Assembly (NCBI GenBank): GCA_949752795.1
Contig: OX457057.1
Span: 105,861,513 to 105,925,512, forward strand
DNA: 64,000 bases
From: Hyperoodon ampullatus
Taxonomy: Eukaryota > Chordata > Mammalia > Artiodactyla > Ziphiidae
Direction of reading: 5' to 3'
Shown here: positions 36,693 to 49,700 of the stretch, piece by piece
Numbering within the stretch: position 1 is the first letter of the stretch
How the letters are laid out: each line of letters opens with the position of its first letter
The notes under the pieces: generated by a model
What the model saw: only the letters and a program-made list of their open reading frames with translations
Told to the model about the DNA's origin: nothing
The model's database searches: none
Program-made: the position numbers and the translations under genes

Positions 36693-38400
36693 ATAGTGGC
36701 ATACCTGGGATGGGGCTTTGGGGGCAACCCACCCTGGGTACAACCAGTAAGGGAGACATTATTTTGAAGATAATTTGTAAATGAAATAAAACTTATTCAG
36801 AGTTTATCTGCTTTTTATTATCGCCATGTGCTAGCAATTTTAAAGTGATAAAATACTTCTCCCAGAATTCCTTGTTGGTCCAAGTTCTAAACAAATCTTA
36901 TGGTTAATGTTGATTTTTAATAATATATGTTTAAGCTTCTAATTAGCACATATTTAAACTTAATTTTTAATAAATATTGTATTCCATAAAGAAGTTAATA
37001 TGGAGTACTCCCAGTTGTATACTTAGCCCTCAACACAGTCAGACTCAGGTATATGCATTCATTCCAAGCATAACTTAATAAAATTTGAATAATTTGAGTG
37101 TACTTTGTGTACAGTTTCATCTACAATCCTTGTAGTGCAGTACATTCCTACATTTAAACTGTAGATTTGGAATAAACAATAATAGCATTGTGATTGTAAA
37201 AATCAAGTAACAGAATATAATTACTTCAATTTTGTCATTCTATATGACCACATGGAGTTATTATTTGTTTAAAATTTAAATAGTGGAACAGAGTAAAAAC
37301 TGTGAGGTGTGATATTTTTCTTTCCAAAGTACAAACTTTAGTTCATATGTTAATTTTTTTAATCATCTTGGAAAACATTTTAGAAATTGAAATATGTTCC
37401 CATTTAAATTGTTAACTATTTAGTTTTAAGCTGAGGAACAAATCAAGAAAATAAAATATTACTCTAATGGTACAATTTATTCATTGTATAAATTGACTCT
37501 TTTGCCGATATTTTGGTTGTATTAAATTTCACTTGTTAATTATTGGACAATGATTTCCATAAAATATTTTACATAAGATTTTGATAAAAAGCATCAAAGT
37601 TAAAACTGCCGGGTTGATATAAAAGCTATTCAGTTCTACACTTTTGTCCTACAGGAATTTGAAGCACCTTTGTCATTTGGAACATTGTTCTAAAAACAGC
37701 AACTGCTTAATAATTTTTTTCTGAATCTTATAAAGTAATTTGAAGTCAAAACCCATACCAACATGAAAGGGCAACAACCCAGTGGAACTCAACAACGAAA
37801 AAAATTAAAAAGCAGAGGAGGCAATTTCAGCAATGTCTGGATCTATTTTGAAATATGTAATGCCTTCAACATTGCATAGACTTTATGAAAATTGTGAAGA
37901 GTGCAAGGTGACACATCCAAAGCATGGATACTAGAAGCAACACAAGATTCAGATGACTCAGGGATGAAAGACAACAATGAATCATTTTCTATAAGCATTG
38001 ACAATGAGGAAGAGAAGGGAAATGTTAGTAAGTGTCAACACTGACAGGATTTTATTTTTAATGGAGAAGAAAATGGCACTAGTAAAGCCAAGACTTTGAT
38101 GATGAAGAGACAGTAAATGATACTTTAATCTATTTTGATATTTCTGCTTGGTCAGTACTGTTTCCAGATGAAGAGAATTAATTCAGTTAAGAAAGGAAGT
38201 AAATCTTTTCAGAATAAATATGAACCTTTCTCTGCAGTTCAAAGAAAAGGACAAAAGAGCAAAGGAAGCAGTCAACACTTGACAACTTCATGATTTTATA
38301 AATCCTTACCAAACACTGAAAAGAAAAATGCTAGTTTTTTCCAAATTGAAATAATTATTTTTGGTTGTAGACTCTGGATATTGGGACAGAAAAATAAACA
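36693..38400 (+). mobile_element. Fossil hAT (Tip100/Zaphod-like) DNA transposon
   Basis: The left end at 36693 (tagtggcatacctggg... then 'ggggctttgggggcaaccc') resembles the terminal inverted repeat of mammalian hAT-Tip100 (Zaphod-like) elements as I remember it (cagtggcgtacct...). About 1 kb further on there are transposase-like remnants (37763-38350). I could not find the opposite inverted repeat, so the right end is approximate and probably truncated. Between the end and the coding remnant the sequence is AT-rich with no frames. Confidence 0.5.
37763..38350 (+). pseudogene. Decayed hAT transposase (ZMYM/TTF-type zinc-finger family N-terminus)
   Basis: An ATG at 37763 opens MKGQQPSGTQQRKKLKS, like the N-terminus 'PSGA..RKRK' of Tip100-type transposases and their ZMYM-like relatives. 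A GSILKYV piece (another frame) and an acidic stretch (near 37930-38030) follow. Then come 'FDISAW' and 'INSVKKGSKSF', matching in order the conserved W...VKxGP block, and finally 'FYKSLPNTEKK', resembling the family's 'YYRxLPNGEK'. At least three frame changes and several stops separate these, so it is non-functional. The dimerisation domain is absent. Confidence 0.45.
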
Positions 38401-39055
38401 TCCAATCTTGTAACAGGCTTTAAACCTGGTAGATATTAAATTCTAAGGTCTGGTAGATATCTGAACAATATCTCTCTTGCTTTTTTGACCATTATTGTTT
38501 ATTTTATTTAATGACTATGATTGAAAAATTTGTCATATAGAGGAGGGAGTGTCAAAAAAGGATTCACTCAAGGTATCAAATATGCTGGCTATGCCATTAT
38601 TCATTAATAATAATATAATCAATAATTCTTCTAAAGTGATCATTTTGATGAGAGATGTGAGTGACTTGCTGAAGTCATATTTTTTGATGACTCTTTCTTT
38701 AGAGTTTGAAAAATCCACAGATGAGCAACAAATAATAAATAAATATAAAAATTGCTTATCCTTTACATTAACTAAAGCAGTGCAAATTAAAGCAACCTAA
38801 TGGTGTCATTTTATATATATGAAACTAGATTTTTCAAACTATTGTTATAATACTTAATACTAGTAAGACTAGCACATCTATATAGTAATGATAGCAGTGA
38901 AAATTTGGACACTGACATGACAACAAATAGAAAAAAATAAACCAGTGAAATGTCCATATACTAGACCCAGGAATCTTAAATCTTACACCTAGGAGAATAT
39001 ACATGCACATGTATATATAAGTAAAACATTGCATGCATAAATTATAATATATAAT
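38401..39055. other. Unassigned AT-rich DNA
   Basis: It may include the remaining transposon 3' part or an old L1 fragment near 38780-39055. Overlapping frames at 38533-38800 are AT-rich and unconvincing. Confidence 0.35.
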
Positions 39056-39059
39056 ATGC

Positions 39060-39420
39060 AGATATGCCATAGTTTATTCTACTCACCTATATTTGGGGAT
39101 TTAGAGTATCCAACATTTTGCAATTACAAACAAAGCTGTAATGTGCACCTTTATTTTCATATTGTTGCTGGGGGCACTTTAAGGTAAATTTCTGGAGGTG
39201 AAGTTTAGTCAAAAGGTAAATACATACCTAGTTGTGTTAGTTATTTGTAGATTTCCCACCAAAAATGTTTATGCCAATTTGGATTCCTGTCAACAATGTA
39301 TGACTATGCCTGTTTCCCCAAAGCCCTGCAGGCAGAATGTTTTATCATGCTTTTTTCATTTTTCACAATATTATAGGTAAGAAATGATATCTCAGTTCTA
39401 GTTTTTGTTTTGTTTTACAT
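39060..39420 (-). repeat. Old L1 fragment, antisense
   Basis: Resembles the complement of an old L1 near-3' region ('tttggattcctgtcaacaat', 'atgcctgtttcccca'). Separate from the following copy, which has its own 3' end. Confidence 0.5.
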
Positions 39421-39479
39421 TGGGGCCCATCACACATTTTATTAGCTTAACCATAGCCATAAAAATTTTAAGTTAGAAA

Positions 39480-40368
39480 ACAACTTTAGGTTTTTAAATT
39501 GCAGTAAAATACGTAAAATATTCCATCTTACCACTTTTGAGTGTACAGCTCTGTGTTAAGTATATTCACATTGCTGTGCAGCCAATCTCCTGAACTTTTT
39601 CATCATGCAAAACAAACTATACCAATTAAACAACTACCCATTTCTCCTTCCCCAGAGCTTCTGGAAACCACCATTTTACTTTCTGTTTTTATGAATTTGA
39701 CTACTTTAGATACTTTCTATAAGTAGAATCAGTGTTTGTTATTTTGTAACTGGCTTTTTTTACTTAGTATAATATCCTCAAAGTTCATACATGTTGTAGC
39801 ACATGTCAGAATTTCCTTCCTTTTTAATATTCCATTGCATGTATGTACCACATTGTTTATTCATTCATCTGTCCATGGCTACTTGGGTTTCTTCCACTTC
39901 TTGGCTTTATGAATAATGCTGCTATAAACAGAAGTGTACAAATATCTCTTAGGAATACCACTTTCAATTATTTTGGATGTATACTAAGAAATGAAATTAC
40001 GGGGTAACATGGTAATTTTATTTTTAATTTTTTGAGGAACTGCCATATATTTTCCATAGCAGCTGCAGCATTTTACATTCCTACCAACAGGGCACAAAGG
40101 TTCCAATTTCTCCACATCCTTACTGGCTATTTTCTGTTTTTTTGTTTTTATTTTTGATAGTAGCTATCCTGATGGATGTAAGGTGATATTGCATTATGGT
40201 TTTCATTTGCATCTCTCTAAGGGTTAGTGATGTGGAACATATTTTCATATGCCTGTTGGCCATTTGTGTATCTTCTTTGGTGAAATGTCTATTTAAGTCC
40301 TTTGTGCATGATTTAAATAGGGTATATTTTGGTTGTTGTTGAGTCGTAGGTGTTTTTTAATATATTCT

Positions 40369-40401
<33 letters not shown>

Positions 40402-41345
40402 CAAATGCTAACCCTATATATGTATAGTTTGCAAATATTCTTTCCCATTCTGTTGGTTGCATTTTCACTCCATTGATTGTGTCATTGCACAATTGTGCAT
40501 GTTGCACACAAGCTTTTCATTTCAATGTAGTCTAATTTATCTATTTTTACTTTTGTTATCTGTGCTTTAGGTATCATACCCAATAAATCATTGCCAAATT
40601 CAGTGTCATACAGCTTTTCCTGTATGTTTTCATCTGAGTTTTATAGTTTTAGCTCTTAGGTCTTTGATCCATTTTTGTATATGGTGTAACGTAAGGATCC
40701 AACTTCATAATTTTCCATGTGCGTATTTATTTTCCCAAAACAGGTTTTGAAGAGATTGTCCTTTCCCCACTGAATGGTCCTGATGCCCTTGTCATGAATC
40801 ATTTGACCATATATACAAGAATTTATTTCTGGGCTCTCTGATCTATCCCACTTGTCTATATGTTTGTCTTTATGCCAGTATTACACTGTTTTGATTATTA
40901 TAGTTTTATAATACGTTTTAAAATTGGGAAGTGTGAGACTTCTAACTCTGTTCTTTTTCAAGAATCTTCTGGATATACAGGTCCCTTGAGATTCCAAGTG
41001 AATTTTAGGATGATTTTTTCTTCTTTTTTTTTTTTTTTTTTTGCTAAAAACTCAGCTGGGATTTTGAGAGTGATTACATTAACTCTGTGGATTGCTTTCT
41101 GTAGTATTAACATTTTAACAATATTAAGTCTTTCAATCCCATGAACACAGATATTTTTCCATTTATTTGTCTTGTCTTTAATTTCTTTCAGCAATGTTTC
41201 ATAGTTTTCAATGTATACGTCATCTCCTGAGTTAAACTTATTCCAAAGTATTTTATTCTTTTTTGATGCTATTGTAAATGGAATTATTTTCTTAATTTCC
41301 TTTTCAGGTTGTTCATTGTTAATGAGTAGGAAGAAATACAACTGA
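39480..41345 (-). repeat. Old L1, antisense, with RT-region remnant
   Basis: The complement of an L1 3' UTR begins near 39480 and runs back into ORF2. The minus-strand frame at 40958-41341 encodes a diverged RT/post-RT segment ('IERLNIVKMLILQKAIHR'). A (TA)n tract at about 40373-40400 and a T-run at about 41026-41042 interrupt it. Confidence 0.82.
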
Positions 41346-42655
41346 TTTTTTGTGTGTATTATGTTATATATTTGAAAATAGTTTTAAAATTCGATTTAAA
41401 ATTTATTTTTTTCATTTATATTTAAATTTCTCAGTGGGAGGACCTTTAGGTTGTTTTCAGATTAGAATTTTTAAAACACACTTCTAGATCCCCTAATAAA
41501 TCAAAAAGAAATCATAACGGAAATTCTTATAACTGCACGCTGAGAAAAGCAGCATATGTAAAAATGTGTGGGATATAGCTCAGGCAGTGCTTAAAAGATA
41601 ATTTATAGATTTGCCTACTTATATTGGAAGAGAAGAAAGCCAGAAAATTGATGTACCATACATACAACTTAAGTGAGAAAAAAATAACAAGAGAATACAC
41701 TTGTCAAGTAGAAGGAAAGAAATAATCTTGTTAAAATCAGGGATAAAAAGAGAAGGAACAAATATCAGACTTTGAAAGAGTATGCTCTAACTTCAGTTGT
41801 AGCAGGGATGAAAAGGTAAAACAAAATTATGATTAACTTTAACACATTTGAAAACTGATGAAATATTTAATTCCTAGAAGAAATATAAAGTATTAACTGT
41901 ATTCAATAAGAAAGAGAAAAACTGAATAGTTCTATAACCATTGAAGAAATTAAGTACTATTTTTAAAAACATCCTATGATGAAAATAACAGGCCCAAGTT
42001 TTGTAGGTAACTTTTACCAAATATCCATGGATTAGAAAATACAAACACTACAAAACATCTTCTAGGACATAGGGAGGAAAATAGGGAAACCATTATGGTC
42101 TAGTATAATTGTGATATCAAAACCAGACAAGAACAGTTTAAAAAATGAGAAATAGTACAGGTCAAAATCACTCATGAACATGTATGACAAAATCCTAAAT
42201 AAAATATAAGCAACTGAACTTAGCAGTGCATGGAAAAAGATACACTATGATTGAGTAGTGAATATTGCAGAATTCAGTTTAGTTCAGAATTGGGAAAAAA
42301 ATCTATTGATTAATCCACCTCAAGATAAGCAAGAAAAATTATATGATTTTTTTCCACAGATACAGAAAAAAAATGGAAGAAAAAGAATGAAAACATAAGA
42401 AGTGGGGGGGAAAAGACACAAAAGTGTTAGTGGTAGCAGGTAATATAACTGTTTATATAGAAAACAAAATATAACCTAATTATGTTAGGAGAAAAAAATG
42501 AGTGTCAAATATAAGATAAAGTTATCTGCATTTCTATATGGTATACCCTTTAAAACAACAACAGCAAATATAAGGTACTTTTGTTAGGTGTGCAAATCCT
42601 ATATGGAAAAAATTATATTGAAAGTTATTAAAGAAGATTCATATTTATTATATAT

Positions 42656-42687
<32 letters not shown>

Positions 42688-42704
42688 AGGGAGAGAGAGA
42701 GAGA
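42656..42704. repeat. (GATA)n/(GA)n simple repeat
   Basis: A tatatata-gata-ga tract within the old L1. Confidence 0.93.
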
Positions 42705-43028
42705 AATATACTAAATTCATGGAGGGGATAACTTGTAAGAAGTTAATTCTTGTCAAATTTAGTGGCAATTTGATGAAAATCCCAACAGTGTTTTTATGGA
42801 ACTTAGCAAACTGATTCTATAATTTACATGGTATAGCAAACAGCCAAGAATGGTAAAGACACATTTGAATAAGAGGGTGCAGTAGATTTGCCCTACAGGT
42901 AAAAAGACAAATTATAAACCTAGAGTAATTAAAAACACATGGCTTTGTTACAGAGAGAGATGAATAAACCAGTGGAATAGAATAGAGAGCCAAGAAACAG
43001 AACCATACATTTATGGGTACTCTGTACA

Positions 43029-43356
43029 TGAAAAATAATTACCTTTTCTTTTTTTAAAATTTTTATTGGTGTATAGTTGATTTACAATGTTGTGTTAGTT
43101 TCTGCTGAACCAGTTATACATATATCAACTTTTTATTTAGATTCTTTCCCCACATAGATTATTACAGAGTATTGAGTAGAGTTCCCTGTGCTATAGAGTA
43201 GGTCCTTATTAGTTATCTGTTTTATATATAGTAATGTGTATATGTCATTCCCCAAATCCCATTTTGTCCCTACCCCCCTTACCCCCTGGTAACCATAAGT
43301 TTGTTTTCTACATCTGTAACTCTATTTCTGTTTTGTAAATAAGTGAAAAATGATTA
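43029..43356 (-). repeat. Short L1 3' end with 13-bp duplication
   Basis: The L1 3' UTR complement occupies about 43042-43343, starting with a T-run. Flanks tgaaaaataatta (43029-43041) and tgaaaaatgatta (43344-43356) differ at one base and form the target-site duplication. Its 3' UTR resembles that of the copy at 34405 rather than the youngest L1s, and it carries no coding sequence. Confidence 0.85.
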
Positions 43357-43627
43357 TATTTTCAAAAAATGGTGCTTGGTCAATTATCTAGCCAGATTAC
43401 AGAAAAAAATAACTCCTCTCTTACACAAAAATCAGTTTTATGTGGATTATAAATCTAAACATGAAAAATTAAAAAATAGAACTAGAAAATAACATAGGAG
43501 TACCAACTGTAAAGGAAAATATTGATAAACTGAATAATGTTAAATTTAGGAACGTCTGATAATCAAAACACAGAATTAAGAGAATGAAAAGGCAAGCCAC
43601 AGATGGGGAGAAGATATATGCAACATA

Positions 43628-44897
43628 TTGGGTTGGCCAAAAGTTCCTTTAGGTTTTAAGTAAAAACAAAAGACACATTTTTCATTTTCACCAAGAATTT
43701 TATTGAACAGCATATTCACCGTTTTGTTCTACCTTCTGCCATTTTTCAGGCAACTTCATAATTCCATCTTCCCAAAACTTTTTATCTTTTTGAGCAAAGA
43801 ACTGTTCCAGGTGCATTTTACAGTCTTCCAGGGAATTGAATTTTTTTCTATTAAGAGAAGTTTGTAAAGACCAGAATAAATGGAAATCCAAAGGTGCAAT
43901 GTCTGGTTAATATGATTGATGAATCAGAACTTCCCAGCCAAGCTGTAACAGTTTTTGCCTGGTCATCAAAGAAACATGCAGTCTTGCATTATCCTGATGG
44001 ATTATGCGTTTTCTGTTGACTAATTCCAAACACTTCAAGTGCTGCTTTCAGTTGGTCTAATTGGGAGTAGTACTTGTTGGAATTAATTGTTTGGTTTTCC
44101 GGAAGGAGCTCATAATAGAGGACTCCCTTCCAATCCCACCATATACACAACATCACCTCTTTGGATGAAGACCGGCCTTTGGTGTGGTTGGTGATGGTTC
44201 ATTTCACTTGCCCAACAATCTCCTCCATTCCACATTATTGTACAGTATCCACTTTTCATCATCCATCACAATTTGTTTTAAAAACAGAACGTTTTCATTA
44301 CATTTAAATAGAGAATTGCATGCAGAAATACAGTTAAGAAGGTTTTTTTCCACTTAACTTATATGGACCCCAAACATGAAAGCGATTAACATTACCAAGC
44401 TGGTGCAAATGATTTTCAGTGCTTGATTTGGATATTTTTATGTTGGCTATCTCCTGCATGGTATAATGTTGATTGTTCTCAGTGACAGTCTCGATTTGAT
44501 TGCTATCAACTTCAACTGGTCTACCCAACCGTGGAGCATCATCCAGCGAGAAATCTCCAGCACGAAGCTTCGCAAACCACTTTTGACACATTTGATCAGT
44601 CACAGCACCTTCTCCATACACTGCACAAATCTCTTTTTGCCTTTCAGTTGCGTTTTTACCTTTCTTGAAGTAATAAAGCATAATATGCCAAAAATGTTGC
44701 TTTTTTCCTTCCATCTTCAATATTAAAATGGCTACACAAAAATTCACTGATTTTGATAAGTTTTTTTAAATGCACACTGATATGACAGCTGTCACAATAC
44801 AACCTAACAAAATTGTTTCAAATGACGTTAAAGACAACTAAGTGCTACTAGAGCCATCTTACAGAAAAAAACAAAATGAACCTTTTGGCCAACCCAG
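43628..44897 (-). mobile_element. Near-complete mariner (Tc1/mariner) transposon
   Basis: About 1.27 kb with terminal inverted repeats. The left end opens ttgggttggccaaaagttcc, and the right end is 'gaaccttttggccaaccca' plus one base. The TA dinucleotides at 43626-43627 and 44898-44899 fit the TA target duplication of the family. The terminus and the transposase resemble the mariner I know from cattle and other cetartiodactyls (Mariner1_BT type). It sits in the old sense L1 that continues on both sides, so it is younger than that L1. Confidence 0.93.
43700..44747 (-). pseudogene. Mariner transposase, broken
   Basis: The N-terminal frame (44747 to 44334, 137 codons) holds the helix-turn-helix DNA-binding region, with MCQKWFAKLRAGDFSLDD and then RLGRP, a typical mariner linker. 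It goes out of frame near 44340. The C-terminal frame (43891 to 43700) holds DFHLFWSLQ and the conserved QFFAQKDKKFWEDGI. The three acidic positions of the DD34D triad are still readable in the DNA, in DDEKWIL (near 44250), HQDNAR (near 44000) and PLDFH (near 43885), but in disrupted frames. The intact protein would be about 345 residues. It cannot encode an active enzyme as written. Confidence 0.9.
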
Positions 44898-46721
44898 TAT
44901 ATAACTAACGAAGGAGTTGTATCAATTTGTAATAAATATTCAGTATAGGTATCCAATATACAAAAATTTCAATCAATAAGAAAAGCAGATAATTGAATAG
45001 AAAACTGAACAAGATGCTTGAATAGACATTTCACAAAACAGCATATCCAACAGACCAATAAACATATGAAAAGGTGCTCATATTTACTAATAATCAGAAA
45101 TTTTCAGATTAAAGTGGAACAAGGTACTGCTACATAGCCATCAGAATGGCTAAACTTAAAGAGACTAACAATAACATTTGATGGCATGGATGTGGCACAA
45201 CCACAGTCCTCATATACTGTGAATGGAATTGTATATTGGTACAACTATTTCAGAAAACTCTAACAACATTTACCAAAACTGTAAATATTAGTAAATATTT
45301 ATGATATTTACCATATTGTAAATATTGGTAAATAGCTGTAAATATTACCCAACAATTATACTCCTAAGTATGTACCCAACAAAAATATGGTACATGTTTT
45401 CCAAGAGAGATGTTTAAGAATGTTCATATTGATGATTATTATGGGTAGTAACTCAAACTGGAAACAATGCAGATGTCCATCAAAAATAAAGTGGATAAAT
45501 AAATTGAGTATAATTCATTTAACATATATTTCATATCGATGAAAATGAACAAACTACTGCTAAATGCAACAACATAAACTAATATGAAAAATATAATATT
45601 GAATGAAAGAAACCAAACACAGAAGATTACATTATATGAAGAAGGTTCCATTATATGAACCTTGAAAACAGGCAAAACCAAGCTACTGGATTAGAAGTCA
45701 AAATAGTAGTTATACTTGGTGGTAGGCAGGGAATAGTAATTGGAAGAGTTATGAGGGCAACTCTGGAGGACTGGCATACCTTCTATTTCTTAACCTGGGT
45801 GGTGTACACAGATGATCACTCTATGATAATTAAGATGTATGTTTACAGTTTATGCACTCTTCTGTATATGAGTATACTTTGCAATAAAAAAAAAGTTTTA
45901 AAAATACCCAGAGTTTAAGTTTTGGGAGGCAAAACTTAAATTTTTTTTAAATCACTCCAGTAGAATTCTTTATGACTTTGGGATACAGAAAGATTTATTG
46001 TACAAGGCTCAAAATATGCAAACAATAAAGGAAAATATCTGATAAACTTTACACTAAAATTAGAATTATTTTCATCAAAAATGCCATAAATAAAATGAAA
46101 AGATAAGCTGCAGACCCACCAGAGATATTTGTAACATGTAACTGAAAAAGGATTAGCATTCAGAATAGATAAATAATACAATATACAAACAACCCAAAAT
46201 AAAAACAGACGAAAGACATAAGCAGGTAATTCATAAAAGAAGATATATGAATGACCAGTAATCATATCTGAATGTATACAACCTCACTAATAATCAGGAA
46301 ATCCAAATTAAAACTAACAGATTAGCTAGAACTGTTAAATCTGACAATTCTTTTTTTTTTTTTTACATCTTTATTGGAGTATAATTGCTTAATAATGGTG
46401 TGTTAGTTTCTGCTTTATAGCAAAATTAATCAGTTATACATATACATATGTTCCCATATGCCCTCCCTCTTGCGTCTCCCACCCACCCTCCCTATCCCAC
46501 CCCTCCAGGCAGTCACAAAGCACCGAGCTGATCTCCCTGTGCTATGTGGCTGCTTCCCACTAGCTATCTACCTTACGTTGGGTAGTGTATATATGTCCAT
46601 GCCTCTCTTTCGCTTTGTCACAGCTTACCCTTCCCCCTCCCCATATCCTCAAGTCCATGCTCTAGTAGGTCTGTGTCTTTACTCCTGTCTTACCCCTATG
46701 TTCTTCATGACATTTTTTTTC

Positions 46722-49700
46722 TTAAATTCCATATATATGTGTCAGCATACAGTATTTGTCTTTCTCTTTCTGACTTACTTCACTCTGTATGACAGATTCT
46801 AGGTCCATCCACCTCATTACAAATAGCTCAATTTTGTTTCTTTTTATGGCAGAGTAATATTCCATTGTATATATGTGCCAAATCTTCTTTATGCATACAT
46901 CCGATGATGGACACTTAGGTTGTTTCCATCTCTGGGCTATTGTAAATAGGGCTGCTATGAACATTTTGATACATGACCCTTTTTGAATTATGGTTTTCTC
47001 AGGGTATATACCCAGTAGTGGGATTGCTGGGTCATATGGTAGTTCTATTTGTAGTTTTTTAAGGAACCTCCATACTGTTCTCCATAGTGGCTGTACCAAT
47101 TCACATTCCCACCAGCAGTGCAAGAGTGTTCCCTTTTTTCCACACCCTCTCCAGCATTTATTGTTTCTAGATTTTTTGATGATGGCCATTCTGACTGGTG
47201 TGAGATGGTATCTCATTGTAGTTTTGATTTGCATTTCTCTAATGATTAAAGATGTTGAGCATGCTTTCATGTGTTTGTTGGCAGTCTGTATATCTTCTGT
47301 GGAGAAATGTCTATTTAGGTCTTCTGCCCATTTTTGGATTGGGTTGTTTGTTTTTTTGTTATTGAGCTGCATGAGCTGCTTATAAATTTTGGAGATTAAT
47401 CCTCTGTCAGTTGCTTCATTTGCAAATATTTTCTCCCATTCTAAGGGTTGTCTTTTGGTCTTGTTTATGGTTTGCTGTGCAAAAGCTTTTAAGTTTCATT
47501 AGGTCCCATGTGTTTATTTTTGTCTTTATTTCCATTTCTCTAGGAGGGGGTCAAAAAGGATCTTGCTGTGATTTATGTCATAGAGTGTTCTGCCTATGTT
47601 TTCCTCTAAGAGTTTGATAGTGTCTGGCCTTACATTTAGGTCTTTAATCCATTTTGAGCTTATTTTTGTGTATGGTGTTAGGGAGTGATCTAATCTCATA
47701 CGTTTACATGTCCCTGTCCAGTTTTCCCGGCACCACTTATTGAAGAGACTGTCCTTTCTCCACTGTACATTCCTGCCTCCTTTATCAAAGATGAGGTGAC
47801 CATATGTGTGTGGGTTTATCTCTGGGCTTTCTATCCTGTTCCATTGATCTATCTTTCTGTTTTTGTGCCAGTACCATACTGTCTTGATTACTGTAGCTTT
47901 GTAGTATAGCCTGAAGTCAGGGAGCCTGATTCCTCCAGCTCCATTTTTCGTTCTCAAGATTGCTTTGGCTATTCGGGGTCTTTTGTGTTTCCATAAAAAT
48001 TGTGACACTTTTTGTTCTAGTTCTGTGAAAAATGCCAGTGGTAGTTTGATAGGGATTGCACTGAATCTGTAGATTGCTTTGGGTAGTAGAGTCATTTTCA
48101 CAATGTTGATTCTTCCAATCCAAGAACATGGTATATCTCTCCATCTATTTGTATCATCTTTAATTTCTTTCATCAGTGTCTTATAATTTTCTGCATACAG
48201 GTCTTTTGTCTCCTTAGGTAGGTTTATTCCTAGATATTTTATTGTTTTTGTTGCAATGGTAAATGGGAGTGTTTTCTTGATTTCACTTTCAGATTTTTCA
48301 TCATTACTGTATAGGAATGCCAGACATTTCTGTGCATTAATTTTGTATCCTGCTACTTTACCGAATTCATTGATTAGCTCTAGTAGTTTTCTGGTAGCAT
48401 CTTTAGGATTCTCTAGGTATAGTATCATGTCATCTGCAAACAGTGACAGCTTTACTTCTTCTTTTCCGATTTGGATTCCTTTTATTTCCTTTTCTTCTCT
48501 GATTGCTGTGGCTAAAACTTCCAAAACTATGTTGAATAAGAGTGGTGAGCATGGGCAACCTTGTCTTGTTCCTGATCATAGTGGAAATGGTTTCAGTTTT
48601 TCACCATTGAGGATGATGTTGGCTGTGGGTTTGTCATATATGGCCTTTATTATGTTGAGGAAAGTTTCCTCTATGCCTACTTTCTGGAGGGTTTTTATCA
48701 TAAATGGGTGTTGAATTTTGTCGAAAGCTTTCTCTGCATCTATTGAGATGATCATATGGTTTTTCTCCTTCAATTTGTTAATATGGTGTATCACGTTGAT
48801 TGATTTGCGTATATTGAAGAATCCTTGCATTCCTGGAATAAACCCCACTTGATCATGGTGTATGATCCTTTTAATGTGTTGTTGGATTCTGTTTGCTAGT
48901 ATTTTGTTGAGGATTTTTGCATCTATGTTCATCAGTGATATTGGCCTGTAGTTTTCTTTCTTTGTGACATCCTTGCCTGGTTTTGGTATCAAGGTGATGG
49001 TGGCCTCGTGGAATGAGTTTGGGAGTGTTCCTCCCTCTGCTATATTTTGGAAGAGTTTGAGAAGGATAGATGTTAGCTCTTCTCTAAATGTTTGATATAA
49101 TTCACCTGTGAAGCCATCTAGCCCTGGGCTTTTGTTTGTTGGAAGATTTTTTATCACAGTTTCAATTTCAGTGCTTGTGATTGGTCTGTTCACATTTTCT
49201 ATTTCTTCCTGATTCAGTCTTGGCAGGTTGTGCCTTTCTAAGAATTTGTCCATTTCTTCCAGGTTGTCCATTTTATTGGCATACACTTGCTTGTAGTAAT
49301 CTCTCATGATCTTTTGTATTTCTGCAGTGTCAGTTGTTACTTCTCCTTTTTCATTTCTAATTCTACTGATTTGAGTCTTCTCCCTTTTTTTCTTGATGAG
49401 TCTGGCTAATGGTTTATCAATTTTGTTTATCTTCTCAAAGAACCAGCTTCTAGTTTTATTGATCTTTGCTATCGTTTCCTTCATTTCTTTTTCATTTATT
49501 TCTGATCTGATTTTTATGATTTCTTTCCTTCTGCTAACTTTGGGGTGTTATTGTTCTTCTTTCTCTAGTTGCTTTAGGTGCAAGGTTAGGTTGTTTATTC
49601 GAGATGTTTCCTGTTTCTTAAGGTGGGATTGTATTGCCATAAACTTCCCTCTTAGAACTGCTTTTGCTGCATCCCATAGGTTTTGGGTCGTCGTGTCTCC

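Larger units (their letters stand above)
41460..45905 (+). repeat. Old sense L1, split by an L1 3' end and a mariner
   Basis: Pieces 41460-43041, 43344-43627 and 44898-45905 read in order as one old L1 (ORF2 from the reverse-transcriptase region to a 3' UTR ending near 'ctttgcaataaaaaaaaag'). A GATA/GA simple repeat at about 42656-42704 lies in it. All frames are broken. Confidence 0.75.

Noticed and set aside
48256..48714. 152-codon plus-strand frame
   Set aside because: It is antisense to L1 ORF2 reverse transcriptase.
46722..49484. Long minus-strand frames as a possible host reverse-transcriptase gene
   Set aside because: All align in order as L1 ORF2, within a duplication-flanked L1.
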